From Helicobacter mehlei (GTDB lineage: Bacteria; Campylobacterota; Campylobacteria; Campylobacterales; Helicobacteraceae), in assembly GCF_003660265.1 (NCBI RefSeq), contig NZ_QXQP01000004.1:31939-95938 (forward strand): 64,000 nucleotides of DNA. Reading direction: 5' to 3'. The first letter of the stretch is position 1. Every line of letters begins with the position of its first letter. A program made the translations under genes and the position numbers. Under the pieces are notes generated by a model, which saw nothing but the letters and a program-made list of their open reading frames with translations, was not told the DNA's origin and searched no databases. Positions 36,698 through 46,375 of this stretch are shown here, piece after piece.

Positions 36698-38209
36698 TTA
36701 TTTTGTGCCCATAGGCGTAGCATAGGCAGGCTCTTTTTCAAGTAGCCGTCCTTTTTGGATTGTCATGATCACATTGTAGAGAAAGATGAAGAATCCAATG
36801 AGATACAAGCTACCCCCAATGCCACGGATAATGTAGAAAGGGAATAGGGCGCGCACGGTATCTACAAATTGATAGACCAAGTTACCATACTGATCGGTAT
36901 CACGCCACATCATGCCCTGTGTGATCCCAGAAATCCACATGGAAGAGAAGTAGAGCACGATTCCCAAGGTCATTAACCAAAACTGAATATCCATCAATTT
37001 GGCCGAGTAGAGTTCTCTTTTAAACACGCGGGGGACCATATGATAGACCGCTGCAATGAGTGTGAAGCCCACCCAACCTAGCACGCCATCATGCACATGC
37101 CCGATGATCCAATCGGTGAAATGGGCTAAAGCATTGACCGAGCGAATTGCTTGGATGGAGCCTTCTAAAGTAGAGAGCATATAGAAAGTGCTAGCCAAGA
37201 CTAAGAATTTGATCAGGGGGGATTCTTTGAGCTGGTGCCATTGCCCACGCAAAGTTAAGAGCATGTTGATTGCCGTTCCCCATGAGGGCAAGATAAGGAT
37301 GACTGAGAACACAGAGGAGAGAGTCTGTACCCAATCAGGCACGGTGGAATAAATCAAGTGGTGCCCGCCTGCCCAAATATAGACAAACATCAAGCTCCAA
37401 AAAGAAAACAAGGTCAATTTATAAGAAAAGATGGGTTGCCCACTCTCTTTGGGCAAGAAGTAGTAAATCGTGCCAATCACCCCACTGGTGAAAACAAACG
37501 CCACAGCATTATGCCCCCACCACCATTGCACCAACGCATCATTGCTCCCCGCATATAAGGAGATAGAGTGCATGATACTTCCGGTGTGGGCGACTAAGTA
37601 GGTCGGGATTGAGAGGTTGTTAAAGATATAGAGCACAGCGATCCCGACATAGGTCGCAATGTAATACCACAAAGAGACATAAATGGTGTTCTCGCGACGC
37701 ACCCCCATGCTCCCGAACATGCTAACCCCCCAAAGCACCCACACAATCACGACCAAAATGTCAATGGGCCATGAGAGCTCGGCATATTCTTTGCTTTGGG
37801 TTTCCCCGGCCAGAAGGCTAAAAACCCCCCATAGCAAAGCAACGATCCAAATCCAAAAATGCAGATAGCCCACTGTCTTTAAAAATGGATAGTCGTTATA
37901 GGTAATTTTTAAGACTCTTTGTCCAATATAATACCAGCTTGCCCAAATCCCCCCCAAAGTGAAGCCATAGATTACACCATTGGTATGCACGGGGCGCAAA
38001 CGCCCAAAATAACTATATTCACCCAAGACGTGATTTAGCCCGGGAAATGCCAGCTGGAAAGCCAAAACCACCCCCACCACCATGCCAATCACGCCAAAAA
38101 CGATCATGGCAATGATGAATAGCCTAGCGATGGAATAATCGTACTGTGCGGCCTCTTTAGCAGAGACGCTCACAGAACTTGCATAGTTCTGCCGCATGCC
38201 CACTTCCAT
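36698..38209 (-). CDS. ccoN: cbb3 oxidase catalytic subunit CcoN
   Basis: Heme-copper oxidase with twelve predicted transmembrane helices. The ATG at 38209 is preferred (product 503 residues, MEVGMRQNYASS) because AAGGAG lies five bases upstream; the frame extends to 38275 but without an RBS. Conserved heme and CuB histidine segments are visible: VHTNGVIYGF, WWWGHNAVAFVFTSG, AGGHHLIYS and DWIIGHVHDGVLGWVG. It reduces oxygen to water and pumps protons. A -10 element (TGCTATACT) sits 39 bases upstream. Confidence 0.97.
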   Translation of the reverse strand: MEVGMRQNYASSVSVSAKEAAQYDYSIARLFIIAMIVFGVIGMVVGVVLAFQLAFPGLNHVLGEYSYFGRLRPVHTNGVIYGFTLGGIWASWYYIGQRVLKITYNDYPFLKTVGYLHFWIWIVALLWGVFSLLAGETQSKEYAELSWPIDILVVIVWVLWGVSMFGSMGVRRENTIYVSLWYYIATYVGIAVLYIFNNLSIPTYLVAHTGSIMHSISLYAGSNDALVQWWWGHNAVAFVFTSGVIGTIYYFLPKESGQPIFSYKLTLFSFWSLMFVYIWAGGHHLIYSTVPDWVQTLSSVFSVILILPSWGTAINMLLTLRGQWHQLKESPLIKFLVLASTFYMLSTLEGSIQAIRSVNALAHFTDWIIGHVHDGVLGWVGFTLIAAVYHMVPRVFKRELYSAKLMDIQFWLMTLGIVLYFSSMWISGITQGMMWRDTDQYGNLVYQFVDTVRALFPFYIIRGIGGSLYLIGFFIFLYNVIMTIQKGRLLEKEPAYATPMGTK

Positions 38210-38247
38210 ATGCTCTCTCCTTAAATAGTCTAAAAAATGAACTCCAA

Positions 38248-38253
38248 AGTATA
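38248..38253 (-). promoter_or_regulatory. -10 element of the cco operon
   Basis: TGcTATACT on the minus strand, an extended -10, with an expected leader of about 30 bases before the ccoN ATG at 38209. Confidence 0.5.
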
Positions 38254-38287
38254 GCACAAATTGGATTAATTGCACTGCAAATATTCT

Positions 38288-40210
38288 TTAAAATAACACG
38301 CTGACCTCTGCTACCACTTTTTGATCGGCACGCAAGTCTAAATAATTAAAATGAGTCCCGCTCTGTTGTGTCCCACTCAAGAGATCGCCCACATTGCGGT
38401 ATTTCAAATCCAAGTTGGCAATCTCAAACCCATCTAGGGTTTGGCTAAAGTCCTCTAAGCGTGGGTTGTGGGTCTTGTGGGTAAAGAGATAGCAATAGCC
38501 CTTGCCCCCCAAGCGTGCCACACGCCCTCTTAACTGGTGCAAGGTCGCTAAACCTAGCCTCTCAGCCCCCACAACGACAATGGTGGAGAGTTTGGGGAGA
38601 CTAATCCCGACTTCAATTAATGTTGTGGCGAGCAAAATATCACCTTGTTGAGCAAAACTCTCCACCACTTCTTCTTTATTTTTGTCCTTCCCACTGGTGA
38701 TAAAGACTCTTTTAAAATGTTTCTGCCAAAATGGTGCGCCCTGACTCAAGGAAAGATAATCTTGTTTTTGACTCTCTTCCACCAAAGGATAGATGATAGC
38801 AACTTGCTTGTCTTGTGCAATTTGGGTTTTAATGTGTGTTATTAAGTCGGAGAAATGATCTCTATAGATGATGCGGGTTGCAATATCTTTATGATAAGGT
38901 TTATCTTTGATGATGCTAGTGGCGATGAATTTAGCCCCCATCAAGGCTAGGGTTCTAGGAATTGGCGTTGCGGAAAATTGCAAATAATGGGGTCTGGCAC
39001 TGGGGATAGCAACTTGGGATATACTCTCTTCTTGATAAAAATCCTCTAGGTCTTCTACGGGCAGATGGGGCGGGCTAGAGCCTGAGAGCACTTCTAGAGC
39101 ATGGCGTTGTTTGGTGCCAAAGCGGTGTTGTTCATCACTCAGCACTAAGGCGACCTTAGAGGTGTCAAAGGGTGTGTATAAAAGTGCGGTTGTACCGATG
39201 ATAAAATCGGCTTGTTCAAGGGCTTCTAGGCTTTTTTTAGACGAGCCTCCCAAAAACAAATAAGGTTTAATGCTGGAGGGCAAAAATTTAAGTGCCTCTT
39301 GGTAAATTTGCTTGGCTAAAATCGTGGTCGGGGCCATCAATACGCTTTTATAGGGGGAAGCAAGAGCCACGCTGGCTAAAATAATGATGGTCTTACCACA
39401 GCCAACATCGCCCATCACAAGCCGTTTAGCCGCCCTATCCGCTTGCATGTCTTGCTGGATACTCCCAATCGTGCTCATTTGATCGCGTGTGAGTTGGAAG
39501 GGCAGATTTTGTAAAAAGGCTCGGAGGGCTTGGGTGTTGGCATGCCCTTTAAATTTGCTAGGAAAATGCACCTTTTTAGTGCTCAAAGCAAGCATATGTG
39601 CCATCGCCTCAATGAATTTAAGGGCTCTTAGGTATTTGCCAAACAAGCCTTTATGGGTTTCAAAAGCGCGCACAAATTCAAGGGTGGGGTAAAAGAGGGT
39701 TTGCAAATTTTCCACCACTTCTAAAGGCACGCCCAAATCTTTGAGTTTCTCTAAACGCGGCGCATTGATCAAGCTCAAGCAATAATCTTTGTAATTTTGA
39801 TAGCCCTGTTGTTTGTAGGCATTTGTGGGTGGGCGTTTGAAGTGTAGTTCAATGCTATTAGGTTGGTCGATGACTTGGGGGTTGATCATTTGGAGGGTGT
39901 GGGTGTAAGGGTTGTGTTCCAACTTGCCATAGACATAAAAACGCTTGGGGACAAATAATTTGAGGTGGTAGGGGGTGTGGTGGAAAACCACCAAATCTAG
40001 GGGTTGTTTGAATAAAAGGGCTTGGGTCTTGACTTGCAGGGTGTTTTTAACCACCACTTCCAAACGCTCCACTTCTACACAGCCCTTATGACCTAGCTCC
40101 AACTCTTTGAGTAGGTAGTAACTCGCATAACTTTTAGGTGGGTTTAACAGCAACCCTAAAAAGTCTGGGAGCAAAACACCCTCCAAATCCAAATCACAAC
40201 TTATTTTCAT
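38288..40210 (-). CDS. recG: ATP-dependent DNA helicase RecG
   Basis: 640 residues, close to the H. pylori length. The N-terminal wedge/OB domain is followed by the helicase core: Walker A VMGDVGCGKTIIILA near residue 267, the DEQH box ALVLSDEQHRFG, LQFSATPIPRTLALMG, then LATTLIEVGISLPK, QLRGRVARLGGKGYCYLF and the TRG-like FEIANLDLKYRNVGDLLSG. RecG remodels stalled forks and branched DNA. Its start is divergent from the lipoprotein gene at 40282. Confidence 0.97.
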   Translation of the reverse strand: MKISCDLDLEGVLLPDFLGLLLNPPKSYASYYLLKELELGHKGCVEVERLEVVVKNTLQVKTQALLFKQPLDLVVFHHTPYHLKLFVPKRFYVYGKLEHNPYTHTLQMINPQVIDQPNSIELHFKRPPTNAYKQQGYQNYKDYCLSLINAPRLEKLKDLGVPLEVVENLQTLFYPTLEFVRAFETHKGLFGKYLRALKFIEAMAHMLALSTKKVHFPSKFKGHANTQALRAFLQNLPFQLTRDQMSTIGSIQQDMQADRAAKRLVMGDVGCGKTIIILASVALASPYKSVLMAPTTILAKQIYQEALKFLPSSIKPYLFLGGSSKKSLEALEQADFIIGTTALLYTPFDTSKVALVLSDEQHRFGTKQRHALEVLSGSSPPHLPVEDLEDFYQEESISQVAIPSARPHYLQFSATPIPRTLALMGAKFIATSIIKDKPYHKDIATRIIYRDHFSDLITHIKTQIAQDKQVAIIYPLVEESQKQDYLSLSQGAPFWQKHFKRVFITSGKDKNKEEVVESFAQQGDILLATTLIEVGISLPKLSTIVVVGAERLGLATLHQLRGRVARLGGKGYCYLFTHKTHNPRLEDFSQTLDGFEIANLDLKYRNVGDLLSGTQQSGTHFNYLDLRADQKVVAEVSVLF

Positions 40211-40281
40211 CTGCCACAGCCTATGAGGATATTTATTATAAATATGCTAAACTGCAACACAATTATACTCAAAAAGGACAG

Positions 40282-40668
40282 ATGATGGATACAGGTAGAT
40301 TTCTTAGGGGGCTTGGGGTTTTGTTTTTGTCTGTGGTGGGCGTTTTAGCCTTGCATGCTTGCAAAGACACTTCCAAATCCTCTAGCCAACAACCCACGCA
40401 AGCTAAAGGTGCTAACCAGCAGGCCAGTAAAGAAACACCCCAACAACAGCAAGCCACCCAAGATGCCACATTGGAAAAAAGCTTGGAACACAAAATTGAT
40501 GATGAAAAAACCACAGAGAAAGTGGATAATATCATCAATGAAGAAAATGCCATTCAAGATGCGACACAGGGCACAGGTCCTATCTATACACCACAAGGGG
40601 GCAATATCTTGCAAAATTGGACTAACCACCAAGATAACTTAGCCTCACCCCTCAATGGCAATTACTAA
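40282..40668 (+). CDS. Small lipoprotein, Gln-rich
   Basis: 128 residues from ATG 40282, the start supported by AAAAAGGA upstream; a longer frame to 40138 runs back into recG and is not likely used. Signal peptide GLGVLFLSVVGVLALHAC ends in a lipobox (LHAC), so the mature protein should be lipid-anchored at Cys. The mature part is disordered in look: Gln/Ser/Thr-rich (PQQQQATQD), then acidic (KIDDEKTTEKVDNIINEEN). A homologue beside recG is present in H. pylori as far as I recall; no function is known. Confidence 0.8.
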   Translation: MMDTGRFLRGLGVLFLSVVGVLALHACKDTSKSSSQQPTQAKGANQQASKETPQQQQATQDATLEKSLEHKIDDEKTTEKVDNIINEENAIQDATQGTGPIYTPQGGNILQNWTNHQDNLASPLNGNY

Positions 40669-40763
40669 GGTGTGGCATCCAAGTTAAAGCACTGATTCTT
40701 ACCGCAGGGTTTTTAGGGGGTTTTCTCCCCTCCGTTCTTTTTGCTGCCAAAAGCCGGACTTTC

Positions 40764-41312
40764 TTGCTCAGCCAATACCAGCTGGGGCAGATGCAGTTTT
40801 ACACCGGTGAGGGGAAAGATCGCATCAAAAATGTACGTACCATTGAAGGGGCTGGTATCTTATTTGGTTATGAGTATAACCCTTTAGATCGCTGGCTTTA
40901 CACACGCTACTACGGCTTTTTGGACTATGGTTTTGTGATTTTGGATAAAAGTAGCAATGTTGAGACCAATATGTTTACCTATGGAGCGGGCGCAGACATT
41001 GTGATCGAATACAATAAAAACCCGCTGAATGTTTGGGGACTCTTCTATGGCATGATGGTGGCTGCCAATACATGGACCACTTCTAAGTTCTCTAAAAACT
41101 TTTTTATTGAAAACTACCGCTCCTTTACTAGCTTTTCTTTTAAAGGTACTTATTTTAGACTCTTTGGACAAGTTGGCGTGCGCTTCCAAACCGTGATTCT
41201 CTACCATGACATCTCAATCGAGGTGGGCTTTAAGTTTCCCTTTGACTCCGAGATTGGCTCGCGTTTTGTGCGCAATTATAGTCTTTTTGTCTCCCACACT
41301 TGGTATTTTTAA
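40764..41312 (+). CDS. Helicobacter outer membrane protein, N-terminus uncertain
   Basis: The barrel part, from TTG 40764, is 182 residues with strands and family motifs NMFTYGAGADIVIEYNKNP, HDISIEVGFKFPF and a terminal SHTWYF. The frame continues open upstream to about 40650 and encodes a good signal peptide, KALILTAGFLGGFLPSVLFA, but contains no ATG, GTG or TTG before 40764. A GTG at 40672 in the neighbouring frame (VASKLK) would connect with one extra base near 40687, so an N-terminal frameshift or a rare start codon is needed for export. As read it may be secretion-defective. Confidence 0.7.
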   Translation: MLSQYQLGQMQFYTGEGKDRIKNVRTIEGAGILFGYEYNPLDRWLYTRYYGFLDYGFVILDKSSNVETNMFTYGAGADIVIEYNKNPLNVWGLFYGMMVAANTWTTSKFSKNFFIENYRSFTSFSFKGTYFRLFGQVGVRFQTVILYHDISIEVGFKFPFDSEIGSRFVRNYSLFVSHTWYF

Positions 41313-41347
41313 AAGTAGCTCTAAAGCCCCCTCTAGGCTTTTTCTGC

Positions 41348-41353
41348 TATAAT
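41348..41353 (+). promoter_or_regulatory. -10 box of lpxR
   Basis: TGcTATAAT with the lpxR ATG six bases downstream (gcaccc between). The expected start falls on or next to the A of ATG, implying a leaderless mRNA. Confidence 0.65.
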
Positions 41354-41359
41354 GCACCC

Positions 41360-42349
41360 ATGCGGTTGTTCTGCTTTTCTTTTTGTGTTTTGCTGTGTTT
41401 TGTAAAAGCCACTACCCTAACTCCTTACCACAAACAATATATTGAGTTGGTAACCGAAAACGATGGCTATATTAATCCCTACATCGATCGCTACTACACA
41501 GCCGGCACGCGCATCGGCTGGGTGAGCAAAGAATACGATCTCCAAAAAAAATCGCCCATGTCTTGGGCACGCTTTGTGAGTTTGCAAGGCAAAAAAGAGC
41601 GCATGACTCGCTTTAATATTTATTTGACCCAAGATATGTACACCCCCACGCTAGCCCACCGCCTATTGACAGAGATTGTCAAGGGCGATCATCTCTACGG
41701 AGGTTGGCTGCGCCTAAATTTTGGGATTTTCCAAAGAAGTGCGCATGCTTTGGAGAGGCTTTCAATCTCTGTGGGCATGGTCGGTCCAGCTTCTTTGGCT
41801 GAACAAACCCAAAATTTGATCCACACATGGGCACACGATCCTAAGTTTTTGGGTTGGCATAACCAGATCAAAAACGAATTCATTTTTGAGATTAACTATG
41901 CGTGGTTGCAAAAACTCGATTTTTATAAAAGCCGTTTTTTTAGTATCGATATGCTCCCCGGGGCGGGTTTGCAACTGGGCAATGCCTTGACCAACTTTAA
42001 AATTGGCTCTATGCTCAGGATGGGCTATAACTTAGAAGCCGATTTTGGTCCTAATTCTATCCATAGCGCATTTGCTGGGGGAATGCCCTATAGCAACCAC
42101 TTTTCTTTTTATCTCTTTGCAGGGGCCACGGGTCTATTCCAACCCTTAGATGTGTTTGTGCAAGGTAATGACCCCCAGACACGCCAACAAACACAACTGC
42201 CCTATTTTCTTTACAACGCCCAGGTGGGGGTAGCGATCGCTTACAAGGGGTGGCGTTTTTCCTTTAGCGCGATTGATTGGAGCAAGACTTTTAGGGAACA
42301 ACCCCGCAACCACAACATCGGTAGCATTGAGTTAGACATTGCTTTTTAA
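41360..42349 (+). CDS. lpxR: Lipid A 3'-O-deacylase LpxR
   Basis: 329 residues from ATG 41360; an upstream ATG at 41300 lies inside the OMP gene and is not expected to be used. Signal peptide MRLFCFSFCVLLCFVKA leads to a mature protein with the LpxR active-site pattern: ELVTENDGY near residue 30 (Asn-Asp), DRYYTAGTRIGW (Thr) and a conserved His candidate in GWHNQIKNEF. Beta-strand alternation and a terminal Phe (ELDIAF) fit an outer membrane barrel. It removes the 3'-acyl chains from lipid A, lowering endotoxicity; this is shown for the H. pylori enzyme (HP0694). A TATAAT box sits six bases before the ATG. Confidence 0.88.
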   Translation: MRLFCFSFCVLLCFVKATTLTPYHKQYIELVTENDGYINPYIDRYYTAGTRIGWVSKEYDLQKKSPMSWARFVSLQGKKERMTRFNIYLTQDMYTPTLAHRLLTEIVKGDHLYGGWLRLNFGIFQRSAHALERLSISVGMVGPASLAEQTQNLIHTWAHDPKFLGWHNQIKNEFIFEINYAWLQKLDFYKSRFFSIDMLPGAGLQLGNALTNFKIGSMLRMGYNLEADFGPNSIHSAFAGGMPYSNHFSFYLFAGATGLFQPLDVFVQGNDPQTRQQTQLPYFLYNAQVGVAIAYKGWRFSFSAIDWSKTFREQPRNHNIGSIELDIAF

Positions 42350-42362
42350 GGTGATTAGCATC

Positions 42363-43226
42363 ATGAGTAGAAAAATAATGGCGATTTTTTTGGGTATTGG
42401 GGCGTTTTTGGTAGTGGTGCTCTTGGGCGTGGGGCTCAAACTGAGTGGCGATATCAAGGGCAAGTTAGAAGAGAGTTTGAATGTCATTGCCAAGCGTATC
42501 CATGCCACCCCTTTTACTTGCACGGGTTTTAAAAATATCACTTGCACCAGTGCGGGCGTGTCAGACAAAATTGAGGGAATCCAAGTGCGCCTAGCCCCTG
42601 TTAAATCCAACGCCCTGCAATTCCATATCGATCTGCCTAAAATCCACGCCTCCAAGCCCTGGATGCCACAAAGCGCAACTTGTGTGGTGGATTTGAGCCT
42701 CAAAGAGGTGTTATTCGGGCAAAATACTTGCCATTTTAAATCCCCCAAGCTGACCTATCAAGTTTCTTTGCATGCGCGCCTCAAAGATTCCCACCAACCC
42801 ATTAACCTCAGTAATTTACTAGGCTCACAAGTGCAGACTAAGGATTTAGAAGTGCTGGTCGAGCAACTGGGTATCAAGCTCCAATCTAAAGATTTCCGCG
42901 CCATTCTCTATCCTCTCTTGCAACAATCTGGAGATATCCAAAGCAAAGACTTTGACGCACAAGCCTATGATAAAGCTCTCAACCAAATCAATACTTCTTT
43001 CCAAGGGACCACGATGGTGATGCTCTTAATGGCGGGCTTGCAAGATGAAGTGAGTAAGGTTCAAGAATTATCTAAAAACTTCCTAGCTTTTGCCAAAAAT
43101 GAGCGTGATCATGTAGGCGTGGAGCTGGTCAGCAAGGATCAGCAATTCAGGCGTTTGGAGGAGCTGATCCACTCTAAGGACTATTGGGAGTATTTGCCCC
43201 ATTTTAGCCTTAAAGTCTTGCCATGA
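42363..43226 (+). CDS. Conserved membrane-anchored protein upstream of dgkA
   Basis: 287 residues from ATG 42363 with AAGGTGA upstream; an earlier ATG at 42339 lies in the lpxR end. A transmembrane helix (IFLGIGAFLVVVLLGVGLKL) anchors a periplasmic domain with two cysteine pairs (FTCTGFKNITCTSAG and ATCVVDL / NTCHFKSP). Nothing in it matches a family I recognise. It overlaps the dgkA start by four bases, and this gene, dgkA and gyrA keep the order seen in H. pylori (HP0699-HP0701). Confidence 0.75.
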   Translation: MSRKIMAIFLGIGAFLVVVLLGVGLKLSGDIKGKLEESLNVIAKRIHATPFTCTGFKNITCTSAGVSDKIEGIQVRLAPVKSNALQFHIDLPKIHASKPWMPQSATCVVDLSLKEVLFGQNTCHFKSPKLTYQVSLHARLKDSHQPINLSNLLGSQVQTKDLEVLVEQLGIKLQSKDFRAILYPLLQQSGDIQSKDFDAQAYDKALNQINTSFQGTTMVMLLMAGLQDEVSKVQELSKNFLAFAKNERDHVGVELVSKDQQFRRLEELIHSKDYWEYLPHFSLKVLP

Positions 43227-43561
43227 AACGCATTTTGCAAGCTTGGCTTTACTCTAAGGCGGGTTTGAAGGCAGCGTTTGCAGATGAGCCTGCTTTTAGG
43301 CAAGTGGTGCTCTTAGCCCTTTTGGGCTTTATTGGGGCGTGCTTTTTGGCACACTCTTTTGTACAGTTTGTGCTTTTGATCGTGCCCGGGGTGTTGTGCT
43401 TGGTTGTGGAGTTACTCAATAGTGCCATTGAAAATGCCGTAGATTTTACGGGCACACATGAGCACCCCCTAGCCAAAAAGGCTAAAGACATGGGCAGTGC
43501 GGCCCAGTTTGTGGCATTGGTCTTTTTTATCCTTGTATGGGGGGGTTATTTTGTATTTTAG
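43223..43561 (+). CDS. dgkA: Diacylglycerol kinase DgkA
   Basis: 112 residues with three transmembrane helices and the DgkA signature ELLNSAIENAVDF near residue 70, preceded by the N-terminal motif AGLKAAFADEPAFRQ. It phosphorylates diacylglycerol to phosphatidic acid in the inner membrane, recycling the lipid from envelope glycan synthesis. It overlaps the preceding gene and ends eight bases before gyrA. Confidence 0.95.
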   Translation: MKRILQAWLYSKAGLKAAFADEPAFRQVVLLALLGFIGACFLAHSFVQFVLLIVPGVLCLVVELLNSAIENAVDFTGTHEHPLAKKAKDMGSAAQFVALVFFILVWGGYFVF

Positions 43562-43569
43562 GAGAGTAA

Positions 43570-45981
43570 ATGGAAATTAAAGATGTCAAAATTGAGGAGT
43601 CCTTACAAGAAAGTTATTTAGACTACTCCATGAGCGTGATTGTAGGGCGCGCCTTGCCCGATGCTAGGGATGGGCTAAAGCCGGTGCATCGGCGCATTCT
43701 ATATGCCATGCACGAATTGGGTTTGGGTTCTAAAGTGCCCTATAAGAAGAGTGCGCGCATTGTGGGGGATGTGATTGGGAAATACCACCCCCATGGCGAT
43801 AGCGCGGTGTATGAAGCCTTAGTGCGCATGGCACAAGATTTTTCTATGCGCCTGCCTCTAGTGGATGGGCAGGGCAATTTTGGCTCCATTGATGGGGATA
43901 ATGCCGCGGCAATGCGCTACACTGAGGCGCGCATGGCAACTCCTAGCGAGGAACTCTTGAGGGATATTGAAAAAGACACGGTGGATTTTAACGAGAATTA
44001 TGACAGCACGCTTAAAGAACCCGATATTTTGCCCAGCCGTTTGCCCAATTTGCTCATCAATGGTTCAAGTGGAATTGCCGTGGGGATGGCAACCTCCATC
44101 CCCCCCCACCGCCCTAGTGAAATCATTGATGCGTTGGTATTGGTGCTAGATAACCCCCAAGTTGATCTGTTCTCCATCTTAGAAGTGATTCAAGGTCCAG
44201 ATTTCCCCACAGGGGGGATTATTTATGGCAAGGCGGGCATTTTAGAGGCTTATAGCACCGGGCGGGGGCGTGTCAAGCTCAGAGCCAAGAGTCGTTTTGA
44301 GCAAATCGGACAAAGAGAACAGATCATCATTGAGGAAATCCCTTACCAAACTAATAAAGCCAAGTTGGTGGAGCAAATCAGCGAGTTAGCACGCGATAAG
44401 ATTGTAGAGGGAATCTCAGAAGTTAGGGACGAATCCGATCGGGATGGGGTGCGCGTGGTGATTGAGCTTAAAAAGGATGCGATCGCCCAAATTGTACTCA
44501 ACCATCTTTATAAATCCAGTGCCCTAGAGAGCACCTTTAGCATGATTTTGTTGGCTATTTATAATAAAGAGCCCAGAATTTTTAATCTCTTGGAACTCTT
44601 AAAACTCTTTTTGGTGCACCGCAAAACCATTGTGATTCGGCGCACCATTTATGAGCTCGAAAAGGCAAGGGCAAGGGTGCATATTCTAGAGGGTTTGCTT
44701 GTCGCCTTGCAAAATAGCGAGGCAGTGATTGCACTCATTAAAAGCAGTTCTGACACTCTGGGAGCTAAAGAGGCATTAGCCAAGACACATAATCTAAGCG
44801 AGGAGCAAAGCAAGGCGATTTTAGAGATGCGCTTGCAACGCCTCACCGGATTAGAGCAAGAAAAAATCCAGCAGGAACATACCCAGCTTCAAGAACGCAT
44901 CGGGTATTTGCAAGGTATTTTGGAGAATGCAGATAAGCTAAACAATTTGATCAAAGAGGAACTCTTGGAGATCAAAGAAAAATTTGATAGTCCAAGACTC
45001 ACCCAAATTGAGGAGGACTATGAAACTTTAGGCGTGGAGGACTTGATCGCCCATGAGGACATGGTTGTTACACTCAGCCACAGAGGTTATGTCAAGCGTA
45101 TGCCTTTAAAAGTCTATGAGCAACAAAGGCGTGGGGGCAAGGGCAAAATCTCGGGTAACACGCATGAGGATGACTTTATCGAGTTTTTCTTTAGTGCCAA
45201 CACCCATGATACCATTCTATTTGTCACCAATATGGGGCAACTCTACTGGCTTAAAGTCTATCGTATCCCGGAGATGGGGCGTAACGCCATTGGCAAGGCA
45301 TTGGTGAATTTAATAGACTTGCAACCCGGGGAGAGCATTAAAGCCACGCTCTCCACGGCTGATTTTAGTCCCGATAAATCCTTAGTCTTTTTCACCAAAA
45401 AGGGCTTAATCAAACGCACAAATCTAAGTGCCTTTGGGCGCACACGCGGTGGGGTACGCGCCATAGTACTTGATGAGGATGATGCCCTTGTAACTGCCCA
45501 AATCCTAAACTCTGGTACACAAGAACTCTTCATGGCAAGCTCAAAGGGGATGTGTATCCGCTTTGGCATAGAGGGGGTTAGAGAGATTGGGCGTGTAGCT
45601 AGGGGGGTCATTGGCATGCGCTTAAGAGAGGGTGATGAGGTGATCGGGGGGGGCGTGATCTCTGGCGAACAAGAAAAGTTGCTCAGTGTCAGCTCTAAGG
45701 GGCTGGGCAAGCAAACCTTAGCGGGGGCTTACCGCTCACAAGGGAGGGGAGGCATGGGCGTGATTGGCATGAAAATCACGCCTAAAACGGGGGACTTGAT
45801 CGGCATTGTGAGCGTGGATGAAAGTCAAGATTTAATGTTGCTCACCAAAAGCGGAAAAATGATTCGCATGCCTATGGAGAGTATCCGTGAAACCGGGCGC
45901 AATGCTAGCGGGGTTAAACTGGTGAGTGTGGAAGGCGATGTAGTGGTCTATGCTAACACATGCCCTAAAGAATCTGAGTAG
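43570..45981 (+). CDS. gyrA: DNA gyrase subunit A
   Basis: 803 residues with the breakage-reunion domain, active-site tyrosine in [10 protein letters not shown], and C-terminal beta-pinwheel blades carrying GyrA boxes ([38 protein letters not shown]). RBS GGAG lies upstream. The quinolone region reads [18 protein letters not shown]: Ser78 and Glu82 occupy the positions of E. coli Ser83 and Asp87. Glu at the second site is found in some bacteria and need not mean resistance. A G8 run at 45646-45653 is in frame. Confidence 0.98.
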   Translation: MEIKDVKIEESLQESYLDYSMSVIVGRALPDARDGLKPVHRRILYAMHELGLGSKVPYKKSARIVGDVIGKYHPHGDSAVYEALVRMAQDFSMRLPLVDGQGNFGSIDGDNAAAMRYTEARMATPSEELLRDIEKDTVDFNENYDSTLKEPDILPSRLPNLLINGSSGIAVGMATSIPPHRPSEIIDALVLVLDNPQVDLFSILEVIQGPDFPTGGIIYGKAGILEAYSTGRGRVKLRAKSRFEQIGQREQIIIEEIPYQTNKAKLVEQISELARDKIVEGISEVRDESDRDGVRVVIELKKDAIAQIVLNHLYKSSALESTFSMILLAIYNKEPRIFNLLELLKLFLVHRKTIVIRRTIYELEKARARVHILEGLLVALQNSEAVIALIKSSSDTLGAKEALAKTHNLSEEQSKAILEMRLQRLTGLEQEKIQQEHTQLQERIGYLQGILENADKLNNLIKEELLEIKEKFDSPRLTQIEEDYETLGVEDLIAHEDMVVTLSHRGYVKRMPLKVYEQQRRGGKGKISGNTHEDDFIEFFFSANTHDTILFVTNMGQLYWLKVYRIPEMGRNAIGKALVNLIDLQPGESIKATLSTADFSPDKSLVFFTKKGLIKRTNLSAFGRTRGGVRAIVLDEDDALVTAQILNSGTQELFMASSKGMCIRFGIEGVREIGRVARGVIGMRLREGDEVIGGGVISGEQEKLLSVSSKGLGKQTLAGAYRSQGRGGMGVIGMKITPKTGDLIGIVSVDESQDLMLLTKSGKMIRMPMESIRETGRNASGVKLVSVEGDVVVYANTCPKESE

Positions 45982-46375
45982 AAGTGCTTTTTTGCTAGTT
46001 GGGCTTTTGGGGGCGCAGGATTTTGTGATCTCTTATGCCTTACAGGTGCATAATGGGATTGCTACCCACCAATCTTTTGGAATTGCGCGGGCATTGAAGA
46101 AGTATCAGGGTTTGCGTTATCGCTGTGAGATTCCAGTGGATGAGCCCAAGCTGGATTCCAAACAAGAGCTCTTTTTGTTGGATATTTTGTTAAAAACCTA
46201 CCAAAATGCGGTACTAGATTGTTTGTATAAAAGTGAGGTGCGCATTGAGAGTAATGGGTTTAATACACAGATGCAAAACCAAAACTATGCCACCTTGCGT
46301 ATCACCACGCCCCTTAATGCCTATTTAGAAGGGGGGCTTTTGGTGCTTGAAGTCTATGAAAAGGAAAGAAAATGA
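45950..46375 (+). CDS. Conserved exported protein between gyrA and flgR
   Basis: 141 residues with a signal-like N-terminus ([20 protein letters not shown]) and a mature part with two cysteines (YRCEIPVDE and [13 protein letters not shown]). It starts inside the last codons of gyrA and overlaps the flgR start by four bases (ATGA), so it is part of the gyrA-flgR operon. It corresponds by position to H. pylori HP0702. No family recognised. Confidence 0.8.
   Translation: MLTHALKNLSRSAFLLVGLLGAQDFVISYALQVHNGIATHQSFGIARALKKYQGLRYRCEIPVDEPKLDSKQELFLLDILLKTYQNAVLDCLYKSEVRIESNGFNTQMQNQNYATLRITTPLNAYLEGGLLVLEVYEKERK

Noticed and set aside
43792..43815. Quinolone-resistance substitution in GyrA (Glu82)
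   Set aside because: Glu at this site occurs naturally in some bacteria and Ser78 is the ancestral residue; resistance cannot be claimed.
45646..45653. G8 run in gyrA
   Set aside because: In frame in an essential gene; a switch there would be lethal, so it is a codon-use accident.
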